Shown: one piece after another, positions 41,448 through 49,731 of the stretch
Position numbering within the stretch: the stretch's first letter is position 1
How the letters are laid out: the number at the start of each line of letters is the position of its first letter
NCBI RefSeq assembly: GCF_001425235.1
Contig: NZ_LMEA01000010.1
Location: 68,275-132,274 of the forward strand
Length of the DNA stretch: 64,000 bases
Source of the DNA: Devosia sp. Root413D1
Lineage (GTDB): Bacteria > Pseudomonadota > Alphaproteobacteria > Rhizobiales > Devosiaceae
Direction of reading: 5' to 3'
The notes under the pieces: model-generated
Told to the model about the DNA's origin: nothing
Database searches by the model: none
Seen by the model: only the letters and a program-made list of their open reading frames with translations
Translations under genes and position numbers: made by a program

Positions 41448-42268
41448 TTGGAGCTCGGATGCGGCGCGTGATGGGTCATTTCGGCGGTGATTTCGGCAAG
41501 GCTGGCGACGAGGAGCTTGCCCAGCCGCTCGATATTGTCGGGCTCGTAACGAGCCGAGGGGCCGGCAATGCTGACGGCGGCAATAGCGTCACCGCCGGGC
41601 CCGAAGATCGGTGCGGCGACGCAGGCGCTGCCCATCTCGTTCTCTTCGAACTCGGTGGCCCAGCCGAGGGTGCGGCAGCGCTCGAGCACCGTCTCGAGCG
41701 CCTCGGGGTCGGTGATGGTGCGCGAGGTCGCGGCCGGCAGGTTGCCGACCGAATAGATGATCCGGCGGAAGTTGAGCGGCTGATGCGCGAGGAGCGCCCG
41801 GCCGCAGGCGGTGGAGTGATAGGCGGCGCGGGTGCCGGAATAGGAGGAAACGCGCAGCGACTGGCTGCCCTCGAGGCTTTCGACGATCACCGCGTCGGTC
41901 GGGCCGGGAAGCGCCAGGTTCACCGTCTCGCGCGTCGTGGCGCAGAGCCGGATCAGGTGCGGGCGGGCGATGGCGGCGATATCGAGCCGACGCTCGACCG
42001 CCTTGCCGTAGACCAGGTGCTGCAAGCTCAGCCGATAGGCCCCGGCCTTGGCGTCGCGCTCGGTGAGCCCGACATCGACGAGCGCGCTGACCAGGTTGAA
42101 CGCGGTGGTCTTGGCGAGGCCGGTGCGGATCGCCAGGTCGCGCAGCGATACCCAATCACCGCCGGCCATGGCGTCGAGCAGCGCCTTGGCGCGAGCGACC
42201 GACTGAATACGGGCTTCGGCGGTGGGGAGGCTGGTCTGCGCGTTGTCAGGGGCGCTGGTTCTGGGCAT
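41444..42268 (-). CDS. IclR-family transcriptional regulator
   Basis: 274 aa from ATG 42268; an ATG at 42298 lies inside a palindrome that looks like the operator, so the downstream start is favoured. N-terminal winged HTH (RIQSVARAKALLDAMAGGDWVSLRDLAIRTGLAKTTAFNLVSALVDVGL). The C-terminal effector domain contains the family signature region (AYHSTACGRALLAHQP; EFEENEMGSACVAAPIFGPGGDAIAAVSIAGPSARY). It heads the operon with M81 paralogue 1 and is divergent from M81 paralogue 2. It probably controls both. Confidence 0.9.
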   Translation of the reverse strand: MPRTSAPDNAQTSLPTAEARIQSVARAKALLDAMAGGDWVSLRDLAIRTGLAKTTAFNLVSALVDVGLTERDAKAGAYRLSLQHLVYGKAVERRLDIAAIARPHLIRLCATTRETVNLALPGPTDAVIVESLEGSQSLRVSSYSGTRAAYHSTACGRALLAHQPLNFRRIIYSVGNLPAATSRTITDPEALETVLERCRTLGWATEFEENEMGSACVAAPIFGPGGDAIAAVSIAGPSARYEPDNIERLGKLLVASLAEITAEMTHHAPHPSSK

Positions 42269-42289
42269 TGGCACGGTCTCTCGCGGCTG

Positions 42290-42306
42290 GTTCCACATTG
42301 TAGAAC
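42290..42306. promoter_or_regulatory. Near-perfect palindrome GTTCCACATTGTAGAAC, IclR operator candidate
   Basis: 17-bp dyad with one mismatch, about 20 bp upstream of the favoured IclR start in the divergent IclR/M81 intergenic region. IclR sites are often 15-17 bp dyads with TTCC/GGAA-type arms, so it suits autoregulation. Confidence 0.5.
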
Positions 42307-42456
42307 AGTCGCCGGATGGCTGTTACCGGCGCAATAAGACACGAGCGCCGGCATGGCGCAAGCAGTTAGACCAGCTTTTGTCGAGATGCGACCTCGGTAG
42401 AGTTGACAGCTCGGCTGCCAACATCTTTACATTCTCCGCGGCCAACGAAAGGCCGT

Positions 42457-42474
42457 TCCATCATATAGGATGGA
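42457..42474. promoter_or_regulatory. Inverted repeat TCCATC-N6-GATGGA before M81 paralogue 2
   Basis: Six-bp arms TCCATC and GATGGA with central atatag, just upstream of the ribosome-binding site (AGGGAG ~42479) of the divergent M81 gene. May be a second operator or overlap a -10 element. Confidence 0.35.
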
Positions 42475-42489
42475 TGGCAGGGAGCGGAT

Positions 42490-43959
42490 GTGTTGCGGGT
42501 CTTTGTAGCGTCGCTGGCCACCGAAACGAATACGTTCTCGCCGCTGTTCGTCGATCGCAGCGCGTTCGAGGAAGCCTTCTACTGCCCGCCCGGCACGCAT
42601 CCGGATACGCCGACGCTCTGTTCGGCGCCGATGGTCGCAGCGCGACGCCGGGCGAAGACCGACGGTTTCACGCTGATCGAGGGCACCGCCACCTGGGGCG
42701 AGCCGGCAGGGCTGGTCTCGCAAGGCGCCTATGAGAGCCTCCGAGACGAAATCCTCGACCAGCTCAGGGCGGCGATGCCGGTCGATATCGTGCTCTATGG
42801 CCTGCACGGTGCCATGGTGGCGCGCGGCTATGACGACTGCGAGGGGGACCTGCTGGCGCGGACGCGCCAGATCGTCGGGCCCGACGTGGTGGTCGGCGCC
42901 GAACTCGACATGCACCATCACCTGACGCGACAGCGGGTCGACAATGCCGACGTACTGGTGGCGTTCAAGGAGTTCCCGCACACCGATTTTCTGGCGCGCG
43001 CCGAGGATCTGGTGGAGCTCTGCCTCCGCACGGCGCGCGGCGAGATCGAGCCGGTGACCGAAGTGTTCGATCTTCGCTCGCTTACCGCCGCGTTCATGAC
43101 CAGCCGTGAGCCGGGGCGGAGCTTTGTCGACAAGCTGATAGAGCTCGAAGGCAAGGACGGCATCCTGTCGATCTCGGTGACGCACGGCTTCGCGCCCGCC
43201 GATGTCGCCGATGTCGGCTGCAAGGTCTTCGTGGTGGCCGATGGTGAGGGCAACCGCGCCAAGGCCAAGGCGCTGGCCGAGCAGCTGGGGCGCGAGATCC
43301 TCGGCTGGCCGCCGGGCGCGGCAGCGCCCTATCACTACAAGCCCGAGGAGGCGATCCAGCAGGCGCTGGCCGAGCCGGGTCAGCCGATCGTCTTTGCCGA
43401 TCGCTGGGACAACCCGGGCGGCGGCGTTGCCGGGGATTCCTCGGTGATGATCGACACACTCTTGGCGCATCCGGAGATCCCGTCGGCCATCGGCGCGCTG
43501 TGGGATCCGATCGCGGTGCAGTTTTGCCGCGCGGCGGGCGTCGGCGCGGCGATCCGGCTGCGCTTCTGCGGCAAGGTGTCGGAAACCTCCGGCCATCCGG
43601 TCGATGCCGACGTGGTGGTCAAGGCCGTGTCGGACAACCTGCTGATCCCGTTCGAGCAGAGCTGGGTGTCGCTCGGGCCGGCCGCGGCGATCAGCATCGG
43701 CAATGTCGATATCGTCCTCGCCACCGGGCGGTCGCAAACCTTCAGCCCACCGGCTTTCACCAAGCTCGGCATCGACCTCGCGGCCAAGAAGGTCGTGGTG
43801 GTGAAGTCGTCGAACCACTTCTATGCCGCATTCTCCAAGATCGCGGCGAAGATCCATTATCTCGATACCGGCGGGCCGTTCCCGAGCGATCCCAAAATGA
43901 TCCCGTACACCAAGCTTCGCCGCCCCATCTATCCGCTGGACCCCCACCCATGGCTCTGA
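42490..43959 (+). CDS. M81 family metallopeptidase (MlrC-like), paralogue 2
   Basis: 489 aa from GTG 42490 (a TTG follows immediately at 42493), with AGGGAG upstream. Motifs: TETNTFSPL (11-19), LHGAM (105-109), DDCEGD (115-120), putative metal site ELDMHHH (138-144), EFPHTD (161-166), RWDNPGGGVAGDS. Closest in motif detail to paralogue 4 (shared ETNTFSPL and DDCEG). It overlaps the next gene, a DSD1-like PLP enzyme, by 10 nt, suggesting sequential action on a D-amino-acid- or hydroxyamino-acid-containing substrate. Divergent from IclR. Confidence 0.88.
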   Translation: MLRVFVASLATETNTFSPLFVDRSAFEEAFYCPPGTHPDTPTLCSAPMVAARRRAKTDGFTLIEGTATWGEPAGLVSQGAYESLRDEILDQLRAAMPVDIVLYGLHGAMVARGYDDCEGDLLARTRQIVGPDVVVGAELDMHHHLTRQRVDNADVLVAFKEFPHTDFLARAEDLVELCLRTARGEIEPVTEVFDLRSLTAAFMTSREPGRSFVDKLIELEGKDGILSISVTHGFAPADVADVGCKVFVVADGEGNRAKAKALAEQLGREILGWPPGAAAPYHYKPEEAIQQALAEPGQPIVFADRWDNPGGGVAGDSSVMIDTLLAHPEIPSAIGALWDPIAVQFCRAAGVGAAIRLRFCGKVSETSGHPVDADVVVKAVSDNLLIPFEQSWVSLGPAAAISIGNVDIVLATGRSQTFSPPAFTKLGIDLAAKKVVVVKSSNHFYAAFSKIAAKIHYLDTGGPFPSDPKMIPYTKLRRPIYPLDPHPWL

Positions 43960-45248
43960 TCCCTCGTCTCGACCTCGCCGCCCTCGATCGCCAGCCGCTC
44001 GACCCCTTGACCAAGGGGCTGCCGTTCGATGCGCCGCAGCTGACGGTGGGCGAGGTCGGCCAGCAGGGCTGGAACGTGCTGAAAGGCGACATGCCGCTGC
44101 CGCTGGCGGTGATCCGGCAGGAGGTGGTGCGCGCCAACAGTCAATGGATGAGCGCCTTCACCGGGGACAACGACCTGGTGATCGCGCCGCATGGCAAGAC
44201 CACGATGTCGCCAGCTTTGTTCGACCTGCAGGTGGCCGATGGCGCCTGGGCGATCACCGTCGCTACGGTGCAGCAACTCAGCGTCTGCGTGCGCTTCGGG
44301 GTGAAGCGGGTGCTGATCGCCAACCAGCCGGTCGGCACGCAGGCGATCGATGCCTGCTTCAGGGCGCTGCAGGGCGACGGGTTCGAACTCTACTGCCTCG
44401 CCGACGGGCTGCCGGGGCTGCAACTGCTGGCCGACGGCGCGAAGCGCAACCCGCCGCCCAAGGGCAACCCACTGCGTGTGCTGGTCGAGATCGGCTTTCT
44501 CGGCGGGCGCACCGGAGCGCGGACCCGCGAACAGGCGATGGAAGTGGCGCGCGTCGTCGCGTCGACGCCGGGGCTGGTGCTGGGCGGGTTCGAGTGTTTC
44601 GAAGGCCTGCTGCCGACACCGGAGGCGGCCGATGGGCTGATCGACGATGTGGCGGCGCTGGCGGTCAGCGCGCTCGCCGAAGGGTTGTTCCGCGATGGCC
44701 AGCCGGTGGTGGTGAGCGCCGGCGGCTCGGCCTTTTTCGATCGCGTCGGCACGCGCTTCAACCAGGTGGCGTTCGCGCGCCCGGTGGTCAAGGTGCTGCG
44801 CTCGGGCTGCTACCTGACGCACGACTCGATTTCCTACGCCGCCGCGTTCGAACGGATCATCAACGACACCTCGCTGAAGCTGCCGGAGGGGCGGCTCGAG
44901 GCGGCGCTGGAAGTCTGGGCCTATGTGCAGTCGCGCCCCGAGGACGGGCGCACCGTGCTGACCATGGGCAAGCGCGACATCAGCTTCGATGCCGGCATGC
45001 CGGTGCCGCTGCGCTGGTTCCGGCCGGGCCGGATGACGAGGCCCGAGGCGATGCCGGCGGGGCACACGGTGGTGGCGCTCAACGACCAGCACTGCCACAT
45101 GACCACGCCCGCCGACAGCCCGCTCGAGGCCGGCGACATGGTGGCGTTCGGCATCGGGCACCCGTGCACGACCTTCGACAAGTGGCAGATGCTGGTGCTG
45201 GTCGACGAGGACTACGGCGTCACGGCCGCCCTCAAGACGTTCTTCTGA
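43950..45248 (+). CDS. D-serine dehydratase/D-threonine aldolase-like PLP enzyme (alanine racemase fold, DSD1 type)
   Basis: 432 aa from ATG 43950 (MALIPRLDLAALD), which overlaps the M81 stop by 10 nt; the longer open frame is inside the M81 gene. Fold-type III PLP barrel with the probable Schiff-base lysine K83 in APHGKTTMSP. The C-terminal D-serine-dehydratase-like domain carries zinc-site candidates H404-x-C406 in GIGHPCTTFDKW plus the HCH run at 381-383. Such enzymes deaminate D-serine/D-threonine or cleave beta-hydroxy D-amino acids. It is followed by an IclR gene after 22 nt. Confidence 0.85.
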   Translation: MALIPRLDLAALDRQPLDPLTKGLPFDAPQLTVGEVGQQGWNVLKGDMPLPLAVIRQEVVRANSQWMSAFTGDNDLVIAPHGKTTMSPALFDLQVADGAWAITVATVQQLSVCVRFGVKRVLIANQPVGTQAIDACFRALQGDGFELYCLADGLPGLQLLADGAKRNPPPKGNPLRVLVEIGFLGGRTGARTREQAMEVARVVASTPGLVLGGFECFEGLLPTPEAADGLIDDVAALAVSALAEGLFRDGQPVVVSAGGSAFFDRVGTRFNQVAFARPVVKVLRSGCYLTHDSISYAAAFERIINDTSLKLPEGRLEAALEVWAYVQSRPEDGRTVLTMGKRDISFDAGMPVPLRWFRPGRMTRPEAMPAGHTVVALNDQHCHMTTPADSPLEAGDMVAFGIGHPCTTFDKWQMLVLVDEDYGVTAALKTFF

Positions 45249-45270
45249 CCGATCAACCAAGGGGTAAGCG

Positions 45271-46041
45271 ATGAGCAAGTCTGGTGGCGACTATATCGTT
45301 CTTCCTGTGATGAAGGCCCTGCAGGTGCTGGATTACGTGGCGCGGCAGGGGCACGACGTGACGCTGACCGAGACGGTGCAGGAACTGAAGCTGCCCAAGA
45401 CCACGGTGTTCCGCTACCTGCAGACGCTGTCGGCGGCGCAGTTTCTCGAGCACGACCTGAAGCGCGACCGCTATGGCGTGGGCAGCAAGTTCCGCTCGCT
45501 GGCGCGGGTCGACCAGGAGTTGCAGGGCTTGCGCGATATCGCCCAGCCGGAGATGCGGACGCTGATGGAGACCTTCCACGAGACGGTGAACCTCGCCGTG
45601 CTGTCGGAGAACGAGGTGGTCTACATCGATATGCTGGAGCCCGGCCGGCCGTTGCGCGCCAATGCGCGGATCGGCCACCGGCATCCGGCGCACTCGACCT
45701 CGCTGGGCAAGGCCATGATGGCCTTCCTGCCCGATGCCGACGCGCTGGCGCTCAGCAGCGAGCTGCCGCAGCGGACCATCAACACGCTGACCGATGCCGA
45801 CAAGCTCAGGCGGCAGGTCGATGACGTGCGGCGGCGCGGCTACGCCATCGAAGTGGGCGAGAACGAGGACGGGCTGATGTGCATCGGCGTGCCGATCCTC
45901 GACCGGACCGGCTACCCGGTGGCGGCAATGAGCCTCTCCGCGCCGGAGCGGCGGATGAAGCCGGAACTCACCATGGTGGCGGCCGATGCGCTGAAGGGCG
46001 CCGCCAAGCGGATTTCCACACATCTGTCGGCGCAGCACTAG
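45271..46041 (+). CDS. IclR-family transcriptional regulator
   Basis: 256 aa. Winged HTH at the N-terminus (YIVLPVMKALQVLDYVARQGHDVTLTETVQELKLPKTTVFRYLQTLSAAQFLE). The effector domain has GHRHPAHSTSLGKAMMAFLP and EVGENEDGLMCIGVPILDRTGYPVAAMSLSAP. ATG preceded by AAGGGG. Only ~30% of aligned positions look the same as the other IclR protein by eye, so it is not a recent duplicate. Third gene of the M81-DSD1-IclR operon. Confidence 0.9.
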   Translation: MSKSGGDYIVLPVMKALQVLDYVARQGHDVTLTETVQELKLPKTTVFRYLQTLSAAQFLEHDLKRDRYGVGSKFRSLARVDQELQGLRDIAQPEMRTLMETFHETVNLAVLSENEVVYIDMLEPGRPLRANARIGHRHPAHSTSLGKAMMAFLPDADALALSSELPQRTINTLTDADKLRRQVDDVRRRGYAIEVGENEDGLMCIGVPILDRTGYPVAAMSLSAPERRMKPELTMVAADALKGAAKRISTHLSAQH

Positions 46042-46599
46042 GGCGTTTGCGGCGCGCCGGAGAAGCTGGTGGGCTCGACCCTTGACCAACCCACCGGCTG
46101 TCATCCCAGCGAGCGCTCATAGGCGCTAAGTTAGGGGCGCGCCCCACCCACCGGGTCATTCCCGCGAAAGCGGGAACCTCTGTTTTCTCGCCGGCGGCAC
46201 TATCGCAAACGGAGTTCCCCGCTTTCGCGGGGATGACACCGAGTTTGGGGGACAGGCAACCGAAATCCTACCTTAGCGCCTATGAGCTTTCGCTGGGATG
46301 ACATCGTAGGTGGGGTGATCGTGTTGGGTTAGCCGAGAGGTCCTTCACCCTTTCTCCCAGCCACTCCTAAGGTCGATACTCCCACTCGCCGTTGTTCCCT
46401 CTGACGAAACTCCACGTCATTGACACCATTTTGGGCCGTTAATAGCGTGATGATCTACGGGTGCGCCCTGTGATCGCAATGGCTTAGCGCTCCGTTTCCG
46501 AGACTATTCTGAAGTTCTTCGCCTTTGGAGAACCGATACGACTGTTCACCGCGCCAAACCTCATTTGGCGGGACGGGATGGCGTTGCCGGAGATTGGCT
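46042..46599. other. Intergenic region with nested inverted repeat
   Basis: 558 bp with no convincing gene. The left half holds the nested repeat 46100-46302. The right half (46303-46599) is less GC-rich and probably contains the promoter for M81 paralogue 3 and the dipeptide importer operon; no clear -35/-10 pair could be assigned. Confidence 0.6.
46100..46302. repeat. Nested interspersed inverted repeat
   Basis: Outer arms ~37 bp (gtcatcccagcgagcgctca from 46100 and agctttcgctgggatgac to 46302, few mismatches). Inner arms ~29 bp (gtcattcccgcgaaagcggg from 46155 and ccccgctttcgcggggatga to 46236). Inner and outer arms are themselves related, so two or more copies of one element seem inserted head-to-head. 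Same family as 33163-33264. Confidence 0.72.
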
Positions 46600-48120
46600 T
46601 TGCGTATTGCCGTTATTCACGTCGCCCAGGAAACCAACGACTTCAATCCGGTCCTCACCACGATGGCGGACTATGAGGCGTTCGGCATCTACGAGGGTCG
46701 CGACATCATCGAGAAGCTGCGCGGGCTCGGGCAGGTCGGCGGCTTCCTGGAGGTGATCGAGAAGTCCGGTCTCGACATCGAGATCGTGCCGATCATCCGT
46801 GCCTGGGCGGTGGCCGGCGGGCGGATCGACCGGGCCTCTTACGATTATTTCGATGACAAGATCCGCGAAGGACTCAAGGCGGCGCTGGCCGAGGGGCCGA
46901 TCGACGGGTTGGCGCTGCAGCTGCATGGGGCCTGCGCCGCCGAAGGGATCGACGATGTCGAGGGCGAACAGGCAGCGCTCTGTCGGCAAATCCTCGGGCC
47001 GAACGTGCCGATCGTCCTGGGGCTCGATCACCACGCCAACGTGACGCAGAAGATGGTCGACAGCGTCGACGCCATCGTCGGACACCGGACGCAGCCGCAT
47101 GACACGTTCGATACCGGGGTGATCGGCACCGAGCTGCTTCTCAAGATCCTCACGAAGAAGCTCAGGCCGACCACGGCGTGGCGGAAGATCCCGCTGGTGT
47201 CGCACCAGGAGCAGTTCCTCACCTCGAAGGGGCCGATGCAGGTCTGGTTCGACCGGGCGCGCGCCATGGAAGCAGATCCGCGGGTGCTGCAGGCGTCGAA
47301 CTACCCGATGCAGCCCTGGCTGGATGTGGCCGAGGGCGGCTGGGCGACCATTGTCGTCACCGACAACGACCAGGCGCTGGCCGAGAAACTGGCGGACGAA
47401 CTGGCCGATCTCTGCTGGTCGCTGCGTGACGACTTCCAGGTGCGCGAGGCGGTGTCGATCGACGATGCGGTGCGCATGGCGGATGCCGAGCCCGAGGGTA
47501 TCGTGGTGCTCTCCGACACCGGCGACACGGTGTTCGGCGGCTCGGCCGGCGACAGCAACCTGATCCTCGAGGCGATGCTCCGGCTGAAGATCAAGAGCAA
47601 GGCGCTGGTGCCGCTGATCTCGCCGGGTGCGGCGAAGACCCTCAGCGAAGCCGGCGAGGGCGCTCAGGTGACGTTGCTGCTCGGCGGCGATGCGGCGACT
47701 GAGTTCTTCACCCCGCTCGAAGTGACGGGCACGGTGCGGACCGTCGGCGGCGGCATGATCCACATCACCGACGGCCACCAGAACGAGGTCGATCTCGGCC
47801 AGGCGGTGATCTTCGATGTCGGGCCGATCACCATGATGATCACCGAGCTGCGTGGGCTCGCCGGCAACCTGCCGCAGCTCTACGAGGCGATGGGGGTGGA
47901 CCCGCGCGACTACAAGATCGCGGTGCTGAAGACAGCGTCGAACTTCCAGTATTTCGCGCCGCTGACCTCGCGGGTGATCCGCGCCGATACGCGCGGCCCC
48001 GGCCAGTCGGATGTGTTCACGCTGCCATGGAAGCGGGTGCCGCGGCCGATGTACCCGCTCGATCGGGTCCCGGACTGGCGCGCCGTGTCGTCGCAGCCGG
48101 GACCAAGCCGGCGGACCTGA
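46600..48120 (+). CDS. M81 family metallopeptidase (MlrC-like), paralogue 3
   Basis: 506 aa from TTG 46600 (GGAG at 46589-46592); TTG 46594 is an alternative, and the frame is open to 46525 with an ATG there but without conserved sequence. Motifs: QETNDFNPV (10-18), LHGAC (108-112), putative metal site GLDHHAN (141-147), RTQPHDTFDTG (163-173). The mid-domain motif is SDTGDTVFGGSAGDSN, which replaces the DNxGGG form of the other copies. It is followed by the dipeptide-importer genes after 54 nt, so import and cleavage are probably linked. Confidence 0.87.
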   Translation: MRIAVIHVAQETNDFNPVLTTMADYEAFGIYEGRDIIEKLRGLGQVGGFLEVIEKSGLDIEIVPIIRAWAVAGGRIDRASYDYFDDKIREGLKAALAEGPIDGLALQLHGACAAEGIDDVEGEQAALCRQILGPNVPIVLGLDHHANVTQKMVDSVDAIVGHRTQPHDTFDTGVIGTELLLKILTKKLRPTTAWRKIPLVSHQEQFLTSKGPMQVWFDRARAMEADPRVLQASNYPMQPWLDVAEGGWATIVVTDNDQALAEKLADELADLCWSLRDDFQVREAVSIDDAVRMADAEPEGIVVLSDTGDTVFGGSAGDSNLILEAMLRLKIKSKALVPLISPGAAKTLSEAGEGAQVTLLLGGDAATEFFTPLEVTGTVRTVGGGMIHITDGHQNEVDLGQAVIFDVGPITMMITELRGLAGNLPQLYEAMGVDPRDYKIAVLKTASNFQYFAPLTSRVIRADTRGPGQSDVFTLPWKRVPRPMYPLDRVPDWRAVSSQPGPSRRT

Positions 48121-48174
48121 TTTCATTCTGCCTGTTGCCGTCACGTCTTTTGAACTCACAGGGGAGTCGCTTGC

Positions 48175-49731
48175 ATGAAGTACGGATTTCTTAAGCCTTT
48201 GAGACTGTTGGGGTTGGCGCTGTTCGCCGCCGTCGCCCCGATCAGCACCGCCATCGTTGCACCGGTCACCGCCCAAGCCCAGGAGTTGAAGGGCGGTACG
48301 CTGCGTGTCGGCCTGCTCGCCGACATGACCAACTATGATCCGCAGCAGTTCTCGACGGTGAATTTCCACCTGATCAAGAACCTCTATGACAGCCTGATTG
48401 AGTACACGCCGGAAGGCGAGGCGGTGCCGAGCCTTGCCACGGAATGGACGATCAACGCCGACAACAGCTCGGTGACGCTGAAGCTGCGCGACGACGTGAC
48501 CTTCGCCTCGGGCGGCAAGTTCAGCTCGGCCGACGTGGTGGCGACGCTGGAGAAGGCGGCCAACCCCGACCTCGGCAAGAACGTTTTCGGCACCATGGCG
48601 ATCGTCAAGGATTGGGCAGCGCCCGATGCGACGACCATCACCATCAACTTCAAGGCGCCGGCGCCGACCAAGCAGATCACCGACCTGTTGCAGTTCATGA
48701 TCCCGATCGAAGCGGCGGGGATCTCGACGGTCGAAACGGTGCCGGCCGGCACCGGGGCGTATCTGCTCGCCGATCGTGCCGTCGGGCAGAGTCTGACGAT
48801 GAAGAAGAACCCCAACTACTGGCGCGAGAACGAGCCGATCCTCGACGAGATCGTCTTCACTATTTTCGCTGACGACGCGGCGGCCAGCGCGGCGCTCGAG
48901 TCGGGTTCGATCGACATGGTCTATGGCAGCACCGCGCGCAACGCCGTGCGGCTGCAGGATGCGGGCTACCAGGTGATCCGCGGGCCGGGCTCGCTGGTGC
49001 AGGTGTTCCGCATCAATGCGACACGCGCGCCTTTCACCAACGAGAAATTCCGCCAGGCCTTCAACTACGTCATGGACCGCGAAGGCATGGTGAAGGTGGC
49101 CTATGCGGGTCTCGGCACCGTCGTGGCGCTGCCCTGGGCACCGGCCTCGCCGGCGTTCGACGCGGCCTATACCGCCGAGTTCGCCTACAACATGGACAAG
49201 GCCAAGGAACTGTTCGCGGCCTCGGGCCTGTCGGCCGCCGAAATGAGCGACTGGAAGATGCTGGTGTTCGGCAATGACGAGCCGGGCGTGGTGATCAGCC
49301 AGATCGTGCAGAGCGCCCTGGCCGAAGCCGGCATCAATATCGAACTCGATGTCCGCCAGGGCGCCGAATACACCGATGCGCTGCTGGGCGGCGACTTCTG
49401 GGCCACCTTCGGGGCGGTCGGCAATGCGCAGAAGTTCCCGTCGCGCATGGCCACCAACTCGATCTACCGCACGGCCAAGAACCCGGTGCTGAAAGACCCG
49501 CATCCGTTCCCGGACTATGTGGCGGCGATCGACAAGGTGAACGCCACTTCCGGCCCGGAGGATGCGGTGAAGGCGGCCTATGCCGAGCTCAACCGCGTGC
49601 TGGTGACGGACTCGTTCGCCGTTCCGACCAACACCGTCGATACCGGGCTGATCGTTGCTTCCGACAAGCTCGGCGGCTTCACGCTCGATATCGATAACCT
49701 GCTCGTCGCCCGCACGATCGGCTTCAAGTAA
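48175..49731 (+). CDS. Dipeptide/oligopeptide-type ABC transporter substrate-binding protein
   Basis: 518 aa. Signal peptide KYGFLKPLRLLGLALFAAVAPISTAIVAPVTAQA, cleavage near residue 36. SBP family 5 features: GGTLRVGLLADMTNYDPQQFSTVNFHLIKNLYDSLIEYTPEGEAVPSLATEWTI, DVTFASGGKFSSADVVATLE, GTGAYLLADRAVGQSLTMKKNPNYW. AGGGGAG precedes the ATG. Last base of its stop is the first base of the ATPase ATG, and no hairpin separates them, unlike the other importers here. The ligand is likely a peptide or peptide-like product that the M81 enzymes process. Confidence 0.9.
   Translation: MKYGFLKPLRLLGLALFAAVAPISTAIVAPVTAQAQELKGGTLRVGLLADMTNYDPQQFSTVNFHLIKNLYDSLIEYTPEGEAVPSLATEWTINADNSSVTLKLRDDVTFASGGKFSSADVVATLEKAANPDLGKNVFGTMAIVKDWAAPDATTITINFKAPAPTKQITDLLQFMIPIEAAGISTVETVPAGTGAYLLADRAVGQSLTMKKNPNYWRENEPILDEIVFTIFADDAAASAALESGSIDMVYGSTARNAVRLQDAGYQVIRGPGSLVQVFRINATRAPFTNEKFRQAFNYVMDREGMVKVAYAGLGTVVALPWAPASPAFDAAYTAEFAYNMDKAKELFAASGLSAAEMSDWKMLVFGNDEPGVVISQIVQSALAEAGINIELDVRQGAEYTDALLGGDFWATFGAVGNAQKFPSRMATNSIYRTAKNPVLKDPHPFPDYVAAIDKVNATSGPEDAVKAAYAELNRVLVTDSFAVPTNTVDTGLIVASDKLGGFTLDIDNLLVARTIGFK

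Noticed and set aside
43500-43949. N-terminal extension of the DSD1-like gene
   Set aside because: Overlaps M81 paralogue 2 in another frame; conserved sequence begins at ATG 43950.
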